NCBI RefSeq assembly: GCF_040567655.1
Contig: NZ_JBEXAC010000002.1
Span: 1,798,001-1,862,000 of the forward strand
Length of the DNA: 64,000 nt
Source of the DNA: Chitinophaga sp. H8
GTDB taxonomy: Bacteria; Bacteroidota; Bacteroidia; Chitinophagales; Chitinophagaceae
Direction: 5' to 3'
Shown here: positions 8,264 to 18,110 of the stretch, piece by piece
How the letters are laid out: each line of letters starts with the position of its first letter
Position numbering within the stretch: position 1 is the stretch's first letter
Notes under the pieces: generated by a model
Seen by the model: the letters and a program-made list of their open reading frames with translations, nothing else
Told to the model about the DNA's origin: nothing
Databases searched by the model: none
Program-made: the position numbers and the translations under genes

Positions 8264-10375
8264 ATGAAAATGAAAACTAATCGCCGTCGTCAGGGATTCA
8301 TAGGGGCATGTTATAGCATGGTGCTGTTGCTGTCCGTTTCCTGCAAAGAGGTACAACATCCTGACTGGGGGTTTGCCGGCGGAGACGAAGGACATACTAA
8401 CTACGCGGCCTTCAACCAGATCAATAAAGACAATGTTGCACAACTGAAAGTAGCCTGGACTTATCATACCGGTGATATGAAAGGAAACGTGCAGGGCAAT
8501 CCGCTGATTGTAGATGGGGTGATGTATATCACCACGCCTGCACAAGTGCTGATTGCGGTAGATGCTGCAAAAGGAACAGAACTATGGCGCTTTAATCCGG
8601 CCAGAGAAGGCGAAGTAATGGGTGGGGTTAACCGTGGTATCGCCCATTGGGGAAAAGGAGAGCAGGCACTCATCGCATTTACATCGGGTCCATACCTGAA
8701 TGTAGTCAGCACTAAAACGGGAAAGCCGGTGCCTGAATTTGGTGATAAAGGCAGAATTAATCTGAATGAGGGGCTGGTAAGACCTGCGAATGAAATGGCT
8801 ATTTCTGCTCCTGCTGCTCCTGTTATCTTTAAAGATCTGGTGATTGTAGGTGCCATGACCTGGAGCGCGCCTGCTAATGTGAGTGCATTTAATATTCATA
8901 CCGGCAAACGTGAATGGATCTTTCATAATATCCCCCAACCTGACGAAGAAGGACATGAATCCTGGGGAGATAAAAACTTCTGGAAAACAGGTGCGGGTGT
9001 AAATGTATGGGGGGGATTATGCGTGGATAGTGAAAACGGTATGGTGTTCTTTGCTACCGGACAACCTAAAGATGATTTTTACCGTCCGGATAATGATGGT
9101 GAACATCTCTATGGCAACTGTATTGTGGCATTAGAGGCTGGTACAGGTAAAAAGAAATGGCATTATCAGGCATTGCATCATGATCTGTGGGACCTCGACC
9201 TGCCTTGTGCACCTATACTGGTAAACCTGAAAAAGGATGGGAAAAAAGTACCAGGGGTGGCACAGCTCACAAAAACAGGAAATACCCTGCTGTTTAATCG
9301 CCTCACCGGAGAACTGTTTTCCAAAGTGGAAGAACGTCCCGTACCTGCGAGCCCGTTATTGGGAGAAAAAGCATTTCCGACACAGCCTTTTGTAAGCTGG
9401 CCGGAACCATTTTCCCGCCAGGTACTTACCGCTGCAGACCTCACACAACTTACTCCGGAAGCACACGAATCTGCTTTAAAAAGATTTAATGCTGCTGATA
9501 CAGGCTGGTTTATGCCACCTACGGAAAAAGGTGTGATCTACTATGGTATCCATGGTGGGGCAGAATGGGGTGGTGGTGCTTATGAACCGGAAAGTAATGT
9601 GCTCTATGTAAATGCGAATGAATTGGCCTGGCACATTACCATGCATGATATCAATAAAGCACCCGGAGGAAAAGAGGACGTATCACCCGGACGAAATGTT
9701 TACCTGGCCAGAGGTTGTGTAAGTTGTCATGGTGGCAACAGGGAAGGTATGGGGGCCGCACCGGCATTGAAAAGCCTGTCGGCTAAATACAGAAAGGATG
9801 AGGTGGTGAAAATTATCAAAACAGGGAAAGGGGCCATGCCTGCTTTTACACAGATTCCTGAAGATGATGTACAGGCGATTGCTGCCTACCTGTTGGATAA
9901 CAAAAGTACACCGGGAAAAACAGCCACAGAAAAAATACCGGTATACCGGGCAATGGCATATACCAAATTCCTGGATGAACAAGGATATCCTGCTACCGCT
10001 CCACCCTGGGGTACGTTGAATGCACTGGATTTAAACACCGGGAAAATTAAATGGAAAGTACCATTAGGGGAATACGAAGAGCTGACCCGTAAGGGAATCC
10101 CGCAAACAGGTACGGAAAACTTCGGCGGATCAATCGTAACAGGTGGCGGACTAGTATTCATTGCGGCTGCCCGCGATCTGAAATTCAGGGCTTTTGATAA
10201 AGACTCAGGAAAAGTATTATGGGAAGATACACTGCCCTATGGTGGAAATGCAGTGCCAAGTACTTACATGGTGAATGGCAGACAATATGTGGTAATACCG
10301 GCAACAGGTGGTGGTAAGCTGGGTAATCCTACCGGTGATGCCTATGTGGCTTATGCGCTTCCCGATCAACAATAA
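8264..10375 (+). CDS. PQQ-dehydrogenase-like beta-propeller lipoprotein with inserted cytochrome c domain
   Basis: A 703-residue exported protein. Signal peptide with lipobox LSVSC (Cys about residue 27). Residues about 35-465 and 570-703 hold tryptophan-docking propeller repeats (AAKGTELWRFNP, HTGKREWIF, AGTGKKKWHY, NTGKIKWKV, DSGKVLWED), as in quinoprotein alcohol/glucose dehydrogenases. Between them, residues about 470-560, is a cytochrome c domain with CVSCH (about 484) and a likely axial Met in GAMPAF. This fits oxidation of an alcohol or sugar at the cell envelope with electrons passed to haem. No PQQ biosynthesis genes are in the window. Last gene of the LacI-linked operon. Confidence 0.88.
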   Translation: MKMKTNRRRQGFIGACYSMVLLLSVSCKEVQHPDWGFAGGDEGHTNYAAFNQINKDNVAQLKVAWTYHTGDMKGNVQGNPLIVDGVMYITTPAQVLIAVDAAKGTELWRFNPAREGEVMGGVNRGIAHWGKGEQALIAFTSGPYLNVVSTKTGKPVPEFGDKGRINLNEGLVRPANEMAISAPAAPVIFKDLVIVGAMTWSAPANVSAFNIHTGKREWIFHNIPQPDEEGHESWGDKNFWKTGAGVNVWGGLCVDSENGMVFFATGQPKDDFYRPDNDGEHLYGNCIVALEAGTGKKKWHYQALHHDLWDLDLPCAPILVNLKKDGKKVPGVAQLTKTGNTLLFNRLTGELFSKVEERPVPASPLLGEKAFPTQPFVSWPEPFSRQVLTAADLTQLTPEAHESALKRFNAADTGWFMPPTEKGVIYYGIHGGAEWGGGAYEPESNVLYVNANELAWHITMHDINKAPGGKEDVSPGRNVYLARGCVSCHGGNREGMGAAPALKSLSAKYRKDEVVKIIKTGKGAMPAFTQIPEDDVQAIAAYLLDNKSTPGKTATEKIPVYRAMAYTKFLDEQGYPATAPPWGTLNALDLNTGKIKWKVPLGEYEELTRKGIPQTGTENFGGSIVTGGGLVFIAAARDLKFRAFDKDSGKVLWEDTLPYGGNAVPSTYMVNGRQYVVIPATGGGKLGNPTGDAYVAYALPDQQ

Positions 10376-10776
10376 ACAATGACTTTGGTACCGGCCTTCA
10401 GTGCCATACCAATAATAAATGAATGTCCGGATGTGAACGAATGAACCAATATTCTAAAAGGTAACAGGCCAGAGGTAAGATCCTGATAATTGCTCTGCGC
10501 CATATGACAAGGAATACACCAGTATCTTCCAGACATTTTTGCTCCCTTGAATGGGGCTGACTAAAAAGTAATGGCAATACGGCTATCGCGTATGCATGAC
10601 ATTGTATTGCTTGCCTGCCCGGGATGGTACACTTTTTAGCCGGCCCTGTTACTTACATCAATTCTATTAATGAAGCTGCATATCGTATTCACGAAAGGGA
10701 ATCCTATGCCTGCTTACAGTGAACATTCACTACGGTGAATAATCCCATTTTATTAACCAAAATTAATCTGAAACTT
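10376..10776. other. Intergenic region with nested inverted repeats upstream of susC
   Basis: About 400 nt without a convincing gene. I find no TAnnTTTG promoter. It holds a nested inverted repeat: CTAAAAAGT at 10561-10569 pairs with ACTTTTTAG at 10631-10639, and inside it GCAATAC at 10574-10580 pairs with GTATTGC at 10604-10610. This could fold as an approximately 80-nt RNA or be a degenerate terminator or regulatory site. It separates the LacI operon from the SusC/SusD operon. Confidence 0.45.
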
Positions 10777-13700
10777 ATGAAGCTAAAACTACCGTGGCAG
10801 ATTATTTCATGTTGCAGTTTTTTATTGCTGATTACTTACAGTGCCAATGCACAACATGTGCTGAATGGCAAAGTGAGGGATGAAAAGAATGGCGCACTTC
10901 CTGGTGCTACTGTTAAAATAAAAGGTACTTCAAGAGGGGTGGCTACAGATGTGGATGGTGCATTCATGCTGGAAATAGCAAGTCCTGATGAGGTACTACA
11001 AATCAGCTTTATGGGCTATAAAACCCTGGAAGAGGCAGCCGGCAACAGAAGGACAGCCACCTTTACCCTGACTGTTGATGAGGAACAAGCCAAACTTCAG
11101 GAGGTAACAGTAGTTGGGTTTGGTACCCAAAAGAAAGTATCCGTTACCGGTTCTATCGCTACAGTATCTGTCAAGAACTTACAACAGGCAGCTACACCCT
11201 CTTTATCTAATGCACTGGCGGGCAGACTACCCGGTATCATCACACGCCAGGCGAGTGGTGAGCCAGGATCAGATCAGGCGCAGGTGTTTATACGCGGCCT
11301 CGGTACCTGGGTAAACCGCTCTCCGCTGATATTGGTGGATGGCGTGGAAAGAAGCATGAATAATATTAATGCCCAGGAAATTGAAAGCTTCTCCATCTTA
11401 AAGGATGCTTCTGCCACTGCTGTATATGGGGTGAGGGGAGCCAACGGGGTAATTGTGATTAACACTAAAAAAGGAGAGAAGGGCAGACCCCGTGTAACCC
11501 TCCGATCGGAAACCGCGCAACTTACATCTATCCGGTTACCCGACTATATCAATGCGGTAGAATATGCCGGATTGATGAATGAAGGTATGAAACAGGTAGA
11601 ACAACCTCCCCGCTGGTCAGAAGAGGATATTCAGAAATTCCGGGATGGCTCAGACCCTTATCTGTACCCAAATGTAGATTGGGCAGATATTATTATGCGC
11701 AAACATACCTACCAGACTATTAACAACCTGAGTGTAACCGGTGGAAGCGAAATAGTAAGATATTATGCAAACGTTGGATACACTGATCAGAATGGTATCT
11801 GGAAAGATGATCCTGCTAATAATTATGATACCAATGAAAGAATGAAACGTTACAATTATCGGTCCAATGTAGATATCAATGTCGCAAAGGAACTGGTACT
11901 GGAACTCGGTATTGGCGGGATTATACAACAAGGCAACTTTTCCTCTATCGGTGCAGATGCTTTACTGGATGCACTGAGGAGAACACCACCTATGGCATTT
12001 ACCGTAAAAAATCCGGATGGCTCTCCCGGCGGGAATCCTACTTCTATTGGCAGCAATCCCTGGGGACTGGCTACCCAATCCGGTTATTCTGTGCATATGC
12101 ATAATACTTTGCAAAGCACCTTTTCTGCCCGTTGGGACCTGTCCGGTGCTGTTACACCAGGACTGTCCGTGAGCGGTAAATTTTCCTATGATTATTACTC
12201 TTTCGCAGGTATCAACCGCCATAAGCAATTTGCAGTGAAACAATACCTCGGCAAAGACCCGGTAACAGGGGAAGATAAATACACCGTTTTCAGGGAAGAA
12301 CAACCGTTGGGGTATTGGGTAGGTAATGGTTCTAACAGGGCACTCTATACGGAGTTTATGACCAATTATGCCCGGTCATTTGGTAAACATGCTGTGACGG
12401 GCATGGTACTGTATAACCAAAGGGATTATGTAAATATCAATGCAGGAACATCTATAGAGAACCTGCCTTTCCGCCGCCAGGGAATAGCCGCACGTGCTGC
12501 CTATAGCTATGATGATAAATACCTGGTAGAGTTTGATATGGGATACAACGGATCGGAAAACTTTCCTAAAGGAAAACGCTTTGGTTTCTTTCCTTCCATC
12601 TCAGCAGGCTGGGTGCCCTCCGGTGAAAAATTCTGGGGAGAAAATAATGTAGTCAATAACCTGAAGATCAGAGGATCTTACGGACAGGTGGGTAACGACC
12701 AGATCGGCCGCCGCTTCCTGTTTCTGACTACTGTAAATACAAGAACGGCACAGGGATATGCTTTCGGCGAATCCCAGCAATTCTGGCCAGGTATTGATGA
12801 ATTACAAATAGGTACACCCAATGTAACCTGGGAGGTGGCTACCAAAGCCAATATCGGATTAGACCTCGGCATGTTTAACAATAAGCTGGTACTACAGATA
12901 GATGCATTTGCAGAAGACCGCGATGGTATCCTGCTGCAAAGAGGCGTGATGCCGGATGCGGCTGGATTCATGCCTGCCTCTATTCCTTTTGGGAATCTGG
13001 GTAAAGCAAAGAACCGCGGGATTGATGGTATGCTGGAAATAAAGAATAATGTGGCCAACGGACTTTTTTATTCCTTCCGTGCTAATGTGACCTACGCCCG
13101 TAATACCGTTATAGAAAATGACGAGCCACCACAACGATACGCTTATCAATCGGCCAAAGGACATCCGATAGACCAACCTTTTGGATTGATAGGACTGGGA
13201 TTTTTTAAAGATCAGGCGGAAATAGATAAAAGCCCCCGCCAAACATTCCAGGACATTGTAAGGCCAGGAGATATCAGGTATGAAGACGTAAATGGGGATG
13301 GCGTAATAGACAACTTCGACAGAGTGCCGATTGGTTTCCCCCGCACGCCGGAATTTATGTATGGCTTTGGAGGTACTGTAGCATATAAGAACTTTGATGT
13401 AAGCATCTTCTTTAATGGGGCGGCCAGGGCTAGCCTTTATCTCAACGGTCCCTCTATTTTCCCCTTCCTGAAAGGGCAAGGTTCTTATAATGTGCTGCGG
13501 GAATTTTACGACAACAGGTGGACAAAAGAAAACCCGGATGGTGCCAAATATCCGGCAGTAACGGATGATCTTAATGTTAATAATTATCGCCAGAGCACCA
13601 TCTACATGAAGGATGCCAGCTACTTACGCCTGCGTAATGCGGAAATAGCTTACACCCTTCCCACTGCGCTTACACAACGTGCAGCCATCAGCAGCCTGCG

Positions 13701-13833
13701 CATTTTTATTAATGGCCTGAACCTGTATACCTGGGATAAGATAAAAGTGATGGACCCTGAATCTAATGACGGGGTAGGTAGCTATCCGCTGCAAAGAAGC
13801 TATAATATTGGCTTGCAGGTGAACTTTAAATAA
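10777..13833 (+). CDS. SusC/RagA-family TonB-dependent outer-membrane transporter
   Basis: A 1018-residue barrel. I chose the ATG at 10777 rather than the upstream GTG at 10735 because it starts a clean signal peptide (MKLKLPWQIISCCSFLLL..., cleavage after SANAQ). Residues about 27-100 are the carboxypeptidase-regulatory-like domain (LNGKVRDEKNGALPGATV), followed by the TonB-box region EVTVVGFGTQKKVSVTGS, the plug (QVFIRGLGTW, LILVDGVERSMNNI, SILKDASATAVYGVRGANG) and a long beta-barrel ending in NIGLQVNFK. Paired with the SusD gene 35 nt downstream, it would import an oligosaccharide or glycoside destined for the neighbouring oxidative enzymes. Confidence 0.96.
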   Translation: MKLKLPWQIISCCSFLLLITYSANAQHVLNGKVRDEKNGALPGATVKIKGTSRGVATDVDGAFMLEIASPDEVLQISFMGYKTLEEAAGNRRTATFTLTVDEEQAKLQEVTVVGFGTQKKVSVTGSIATVSVKNLQQAATPSLSNALAGRLPGIITRQASGEPGSDQAQVFIRGLGTWVNRSPLILVDGVERSMNNINAQEIESFSILKDASATAVYGVRGANGVIVINTKKGEKGRPRVTLRSETAQLTSIRLPDYINAVEYAGLMNEGMKQVEQPPRWSEEDIQKFRDGSDPYLYPNVDWADIIMRKHTYQTINNLSVTGGSEIVRYYANVGYTDQNGIWKDDPANNYDTNERMKRYNYRSNVDINVAKELVLELGIGGIIQQGNFSSIGADALLDALRRTPPMAFTVKNPDGSPGGNPTSIGSNPWGLATQSGYSVHMHNTLQSTFSARWDLSGAVTPGLSVSGKFSYDYYSFAGINRHKQFAVKQYLGKDPVTGEDKYTVFREEQPLGYWVGNGSNRALYTEFMTNYARSFGKHAVTGMVLYNQRDYVNINAGTSIENLPFRRQGIAARAAYSYDDKYLVEFDMGYNGSENFPKGKRFGFFPSISAGWVPSGEKFWGENNVVNNLKIRGSYGQVGNDQIGRRFLFLTTVNTRTAQGYAFGESQQFWPGIDELQIGTPNVTWEVATKANIGLDLGMFNNKLVLQIDAFAEDRDGILLQRGVMPDAAGFMPASIPFGNLGKAKNRGIDGMLEIKNNVANGLFYSFRANVTYARNTVIENDEPPQRYAYQSAKGHPIDQPFGLIGLGFFKDQAEIDKSPRQTFQDIVRPGDIRYEDVNGDGVIDNFDRVPIGFPRTPEFMYGFGGTVAYKNFDVSIFFNGAARASLYLNGPSIFPFLKGQGSYNVLREFYDNRWTKENPDGAKYPAVTDDLNVNNYRQSTIYMKDASYLRLRNAEIAYTLPTALTQRAAISSLRIFINGLNLYTWDKIKVMDPESNDGVGSYPLQRSYNIGLQVNFK

Positions 13834-13868
13834 CCGGCCACTTTATCAACCTAATAATTTCACGTATT

Positions 13869-15656
13869 ATGAGATATTACATCAACTGCCTGGCGGTATT
13901 AATGGCAAGTGTATTGCTCTTATCTGCCTGCAAAAAGAACTTCCTGGATAAAGTGCCTGATGAGGATATGAACCTCGATGAGGTATTCAAAGAAAGACTC
14001 TATGCGGAACGTTTCCTGACCGCTACCTATAATTATTTACCACCGGAAATAGACTTTGCAGAATCTCCCGGAAGAAACCCTTTCGTAGGTGCTTCTGATG
14101 ATATGGAAATGACCTGGCAAAACCGTTTTGCCCATGTAATGGGGTCCGGTTCCTGGGGCCCTTCCAATGTACAGGATGGACATTGGACCGTAGGTTATCA
14201 GGCTATCAGAAGACTAAACCTGTTCACCGAAAAAATAGTAGGTACACCTATGGATGAAAATGCCAAAAAGGTGTGGATAGGCGAAGCTACTTTTCTGAAA
14301 GGATTCTTTTATTTCTGGATGGTACGCTTATATGGCCCGGTACCATTAGTGGAAAAGTCATTCCAGCCGGATGAAAATTTTGCTGGTCTGGTGCGCGCCC
14401 CACTGGTGGATTGTATCAACTATATCGTGGCACAATGTGATGCTGCGGCAGCAGTACTGCCCAACCGGGTTACTGCCGACCGTCAGGGAAAGGTAACCAG
14501 GGCTGCGGCACTGGCGCTCAAATCCAGGGCATTATTATACCTGGCCAGCCCACTATGGAATGGTAATCCTGACTATGCTGATTTTAAAGACAAAGAGGGT
14601 ACTAAACTCTTCCCGGATTACAGTGCGCAACGCTGGCAGGATGCTGCTACTGCTGCGAAAAACTGTATTGACGAAGTGGAAAAAGCAGGATACAAATTAT
14701 ATCGCTCTCCTGAAAATGATCCTGTGAAAAATTATCAGCAACTATTTATCCGCAATAATGATGAAGTGCTGTTTGCACATAATGCCGGCATCGGCTACCA
14801 CCAGGAAATGTGCGCAGCGCCTAACAGCATGGGAGGATGGAGTGGCTATTGCCCTTTGCAAACATTAGTAGATGCCTACGAAATGGCAGATGGCTCTACA
14901 CCTATTACAGGTTATAATGCAGATGCTACACCTGTTATAAACCCTGCGTCAGGATATAAGGAAACCGGTTACGCCGCTACTGCCAGCCCGCAAGGCTATT
15001 ATCCGGCGGGAGTAAGGAATATGTATGTCAACCGGGAACCGAGGTTTTATGCTACAGTCAATTTCAGTGGCTCCATCTGGAGGGGAAGAATGCTGGAATT
15101 CTGGAACAGCGGGGTAGACGGGAAATCAAAAGGTGGTGCGGAACTATATACCATCACCGGATACCTGCTGAAAAAGTTTATGGAGGAATCCGTAAATATT
15201 GCAGAGAACAAATTCACCCTCAAAACCTGGAACTACTTCCGGTTGGGTGAACAATACCTCAACTATGCAGAGGCATTGAATGAAGCCCAGGGCCCTGTAG
15301 CGGATGTACATAAATATGTAAATGCGATCCGTAACCGTGCCGGATTACCTCCACTGTCTGCATCACTGAATAAAGAAGAAATGCGTGCCCGGATATGGCA
15401 TGAAAGACAGATAGAACTGGCTTTTGAAACACATCGTTACTTTGATACCCGCCGCTGGAAAATAGCCGACAAAACCAATGCTATGTCTTTGTACGGTATG
15501 AATATCACGGTAGGGCAATCCTTACAGGATGACAATTATTACAAACGCACTTTTATAAAGAAAAGAGTATTTGATAAGGGAAAACATTATCTGTGGCCTA
15601 TTTCACAGAATGAGCTCAACAAAACCCCGGGGCTGATACAAAATCCGGGTTGGTAA
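13869..15656 (+). CDS. SusD/RagB-family nutrient-binding lipoprotein
   Basis: A 595-residue surface lipoprotein: signal MRYYINCLAVLMASVLLLSAC with the lipidated Cys at about residue 21, a TPR-like N-terminal region (GEATFLKGFFYFWMVRLYG) and the C-terminal blocks RIWHERQIELAFETHRYFDTRRW and LWPISQNELNKTPG...NPGW. It is the partner of the preceding SusC gene and is followed 34 nt later by an MFS transporter, so outer-membrane capture and inner-membrane uptake are encoded together. Confidence 0.95.
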   Translation: MRYYINCLAVLMASVLLLSACKKNFLDKVPDEDMNLDEVFKERLYAERFLTATYNYLPPEIDFAESPGRNPFVGASDDMEMTWQNRFAHVMGSGSWGPSNVQDGHWTVGYQAIRRLNLFTEKIVGTPMDENAKKVWIGEATFLKGFFYFWMVRLYGPVPLVEKSFQPDENFAGLVRAPLVDCINYIVAQCDAAAAVLPNRVTADRQGKVTRAAALALKSRALLYLASPLWNGNPDYADFKDKEGTKLFPDYSAQRWQDAATAAKNCIDEVEKAGYKLYRSPENDPVKNYQQLFIRNNDEVLFAHNAGIGYHQEMCAAPNSMGGWSGYCPLQTLVDAYEMADGSTPITGYNADATPVINPASGYKETGYAATASPQGYYPAGVRNMYVNREPRFYATVNFSGSIWRGRMLEFWNSGVDGKSKGGAELYTITGYLLKKFMEESVNIAENKFTLKTWNYFRLGEQYLNYAEALNEAQGPVADVHKYVNAIRNRAGLPPLSASLNKEEMRARIWHERQIELAFETHRYFDTRRWKIADKTNAMSLYGMNITVGQSLQDDNYYKRTFIKKRVFDKGKHYLWPISQNELNKTPGLIQNPGW

Positions 15657-15690
15657 AAATGAGGATCAGTTCACTTTTATTTTATAAGGT

Positions 15691-16989
15691 ATGACCACAC
15701 TCATCAATAAAAAAAGATTGTTTAACACCAGTTGTCTGGCATTGGTGGTAACTGCATTCACTTTCGCTATCCGGGCTAATCTGCTGGATGTATTTGCGGC
15801 AGAATTTTCATTGAGCCAGCAGGAAGTAGGAGAAATTGCTGCCGCTGCATTCTGGGGTTTTACCCTGGCGATGTTTATAGGAGGCCCTATCTGTGATTTT
15901 ATCGGCATGGGGAGAATGTTCCTGTTGGCATTTATTTTTCATATTACAGGTCTTGTGCTGACCATCTTTGCGGGGGGCTACTGGTCCTTATTCCTGTCTA
16001 CTTTATTGGTGGGATTGGGCAATGGATTTGTAGAGTCTGCCAGCTATGCAATGGTGAGCAGTATGTACACCAGTGAAAAAACGAAGATGATCAACAAGTG
16101 GCATATCTGGTTCCCGGCTGGTATCGCTATCGGAGGCGTTTTATCTTATCTGATGAGTATTGGAGGTGCAGGATGGAGATGGCAGATTGCGTCTATGGTG
16201 CTGCCCACTATCGCTTATGGGGTGTTGTTTATCGGGCAATCATTTCCCAAGTCAGAAAGGGTAAGCCTGGGGGTAACAAACCGCCAGATGATCAGAGAAT
16301 GTTTCCGGCCTTTGTTTCTGATCATGGTGGGATGTATGTTCCTTACCGGGGCTACGGAGTTATGTACCAACCAGTGGATCGTAGCGCTCCTGTCTTCATT
16401 GGGCGTACCTTCTATCCTGCTGCTGGTGTTTATCAACGGTATCATGACGCTGGGTAGAGCTAATGCAGGGTTTATATTAAAGCGGATTTCTACTACCGGC
16501 CTATTATTGGCATCGGCCATATTAGCCTGCCTGGGGCTGCTTGGATTGGGATTGGCCGACAATATCATGGCTTTTGTTGCTGCTTTCGTATTTGCTACTG
16601 GTATCTGTTTTTTCTGGCCCACGATGATTGGATTTGTATCAGAGCAATTACCTAAAACAGGCCCATTAGGACTATCCATTATGGGAGGAGCAGGATTAAT
16701 GTCTACGGCGTTAATGATGCCCCGTTTTGGTGCCGAATATGATAAGCACCTGAGCCGGCTGCTACCGGAAGGCTACCAGCTGGACCAATTGAAAAATGCC
16801 ACCGTACCAGGTGAAGCAGCAACCATATGGGAACAGGTCAAATTAGCGGCGGGTGCAGATACTTTATTACAGGCGGCTATCCTGCCTGCCATATTGATTG
16901 TTGCATTTACCGGTATCCATCTCTATATTGTAAGGGTGGAGAAACAAAAGAAAGTAATGATGGCAGCGCAAACACCTGCTGCCATCTGA
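15691..16989 (+). CDS. MFS sugar transporter
   Basis: A 432-residue inner-membrane protein with about 12 hydrophobic segments and short loops, typical of the major facilitator superfamily. Visible features are FWGFTLAMFIGGPICDFIGMGRM (loop 2-3 signature region), WHIWFPAGIAIGGV and FFWPTMIGFVSEQLPKTG. It is clearly paralogous to the transporter at 50657-51931, sharing for example SCLAL, FxIRAxxL, HxWFP and FWPxMxGFVSE in the same positions. Its place after SusC/SusD suggests that it carries the released sugar or oxidised product into the cytoplasm. The substrate is unknown. Confidence 0.9.
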   Translation: MTTLINKKRLFNTSCLALVVTAFTFAIRANLLDVFAAEFSLSQQEVGEIAAAAFWGFTLAMFIGGPICDFIGMGRMFLLAFIFHITGLVLTIFAGGYWSLFLSTLLVGLGNGFVESASYAMVSSMYTSEKTKMINKWHIWFPAGIAIGGVLSYLMSIGGAGWRWQIASMVLPTIAYGVLFIGQSFPKSERVSLGVTNRQMIRECFRPLFLIMVGCMFLTGATELCTNQWIVALLSSLGVPSILLLVFINGIMTLGRANAGFILKRISTTGLLLASAILACLGLLGLGLADNIMAFVAAFVFATGICFFWPTMIGFVSEQLPKTGPLGLSIMGGAGLMSTALMMPRFGAEYDKHLSRLLPEGYQLDQLKNATVPGEAATIWEQVKLAAGADTLLQAAILPAILIVAFTGIHLYIVRVEKQKKVMMAAQTPAAI

Positions 16990-17017
16990 TAATAATCCAC
17001 ATTTAAAATAAAAGTGT

Positions 17018-17965
17018 ATGACTACAAAACATGAAAGCAGTAATAAGAAGAAAAGGAAGTTTCGCCCGGGATGTATTTTATTAGCACTCATGGTAATTAC
17101 AGCACTCTGTGGTACAGTAAAACCTGTAAAAGCACAGCAGCGCGCCAGTGATCTCTATGCCAGGAACAATCTCATCGCCTGGTGTATTGTACCATTTGAC
17201 AGTAAAAAAAGAGGGCCGGAAGAACGGGCGCAAATGATGAAGAAGCTAGGTATCACCAGGTTTGCATACGACTGGCGCGATGAACATATCCCTTCTTTTG
17301 GAGAAGAGATAGAAACCATGAAGAAACACAATATCAAATTACAAGGATGGTGGTTGTCGTCAGGGCTGCATCCGGAACAGGACAAATATCTGCCACTCAT
17401 TCTCGACGCCTTGAAAAAACATAACGTGAAAACCGAATTATGGTGCATGTTCTGGGGAGGTCCTGAATTTGATAAACTCACCCAGGAAGAAAAAATACGT
17501 ACCATGGCAAAGCCGGTGGCATACGTGGCTAAAAAGCTGGATGAGATTGGTTGTAAACTGGGCGTTTATAATCATGGGGGATGGTTTGGTGTACCGGAAA
17601 ATCAGCTGGCAGTAATAGAATATTTAAAAATGCCTAACATCGGTATCGTGTATAACCTCCACCATGCCGAGGAAGATATTGACCGGTTCCCAACATTCTT
17701 CCCTAAGATTAAACCTTACCTGCTGGCATTTAATATTGCTGGTTTGAAGCTGGGTAATCCGGTAAAGGTAGTGCCTGTAGGAGAGGGTGATGCGGAAACG
17801 GAAATGATGAAACTGGTATGGAAAAGCGGTTATCGTGGGCCTGTAGGTATCCTGAATGAAGGCACTGCTCCGGATGCTGAAGTAGGCTTGCAGATGAATA
17901 TGGATGGCCTGAAAAAAGTACTTACCACAATAGGAGATAAAAAAGCACTAAAGACTTACCGCTGA
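17018..17965 (+). CDS. Exported sugar phosphate isomerase/epimerase-like TIM barrel
   Basis: A 315-residue protein with a long basic N-region and signal peptide (KKKRKFRPGCILLALMVITAL, cleavage near KPVKAQ). The mature part has the xylose-isomerase-like barrel pattern (LGVYNHGGWFG, IGIVYNLHHAEE, LLAFNIAGLK, VPVGEGDAE, GPVGILNEG). Export means it cannot act on a sugar phosphate, so a free sugar or keto-sugar in the periplasm is more likely. It is the last gene of the SusC/SusD/MFS operon, 28 nt after the transporter and before a terminator. It differs strongly from the cytoplasmic relatives at 5317 and 53239. Confidence 0.85.
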   Translation: MTTKHESSNKKKRKFRPGCILLALMVITALCGTVKPVKAQQRASDLYARNNLIAWCIVPFDSKKRGPEERAQMMKKLGITRFAYDWRDEHIPSFGEEIETMKKHNIKLQGWWLSSGLHPEQDKYLPLILDALKKHNVKTELWCMFWGGPEFDKLTQEEKIRTMAKPVAYVAKKLDEIGCKLGVYNHGGWFGVPENQLAVIEYLKMPNIGIVYNLHHAEEDIDRFPTFFPKIKPYLLAFNIAGLKLGNPVKVVPVGEGDAETEMMKLVWKSGYRGPVGILNEGTAPDAEVGLQMNMDGLKKVLTTIGDKKALKTYR

Positions 17966-17983
17966 TATTTTTTTTATAGATGC

Positions 17984-18019
17984 CGGGCTTATACTGCGGG
18001 AGTAGTATAAGCCCGTTTT
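17984..18019 (+). terminator. Rho-independent terminator
   Basis: A perfect 12-bp stem CGGGCTTATACT (17984-17995) / AGTATAAGCCCG (18004-18015), 8-nt loop, followed by TTTT. It closes the operon beginning at 10777. Confidence 0.85.
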
Positions 18020-18110
18020 GTTGCTTAACATCAACATTCCGGTAGCCCGCCCCACTTGCATGCTTAAAAAACATTACCTACCTTGTTTTTAACCTTAATC
18101 AAATTCCGGG

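Noticed and set aside
10735..10776. GTG at 10735 as the SusC start
   Set aside because: The ATG at 10777 gives a clean signal peptide; the upstream extension is not conserved-looking.
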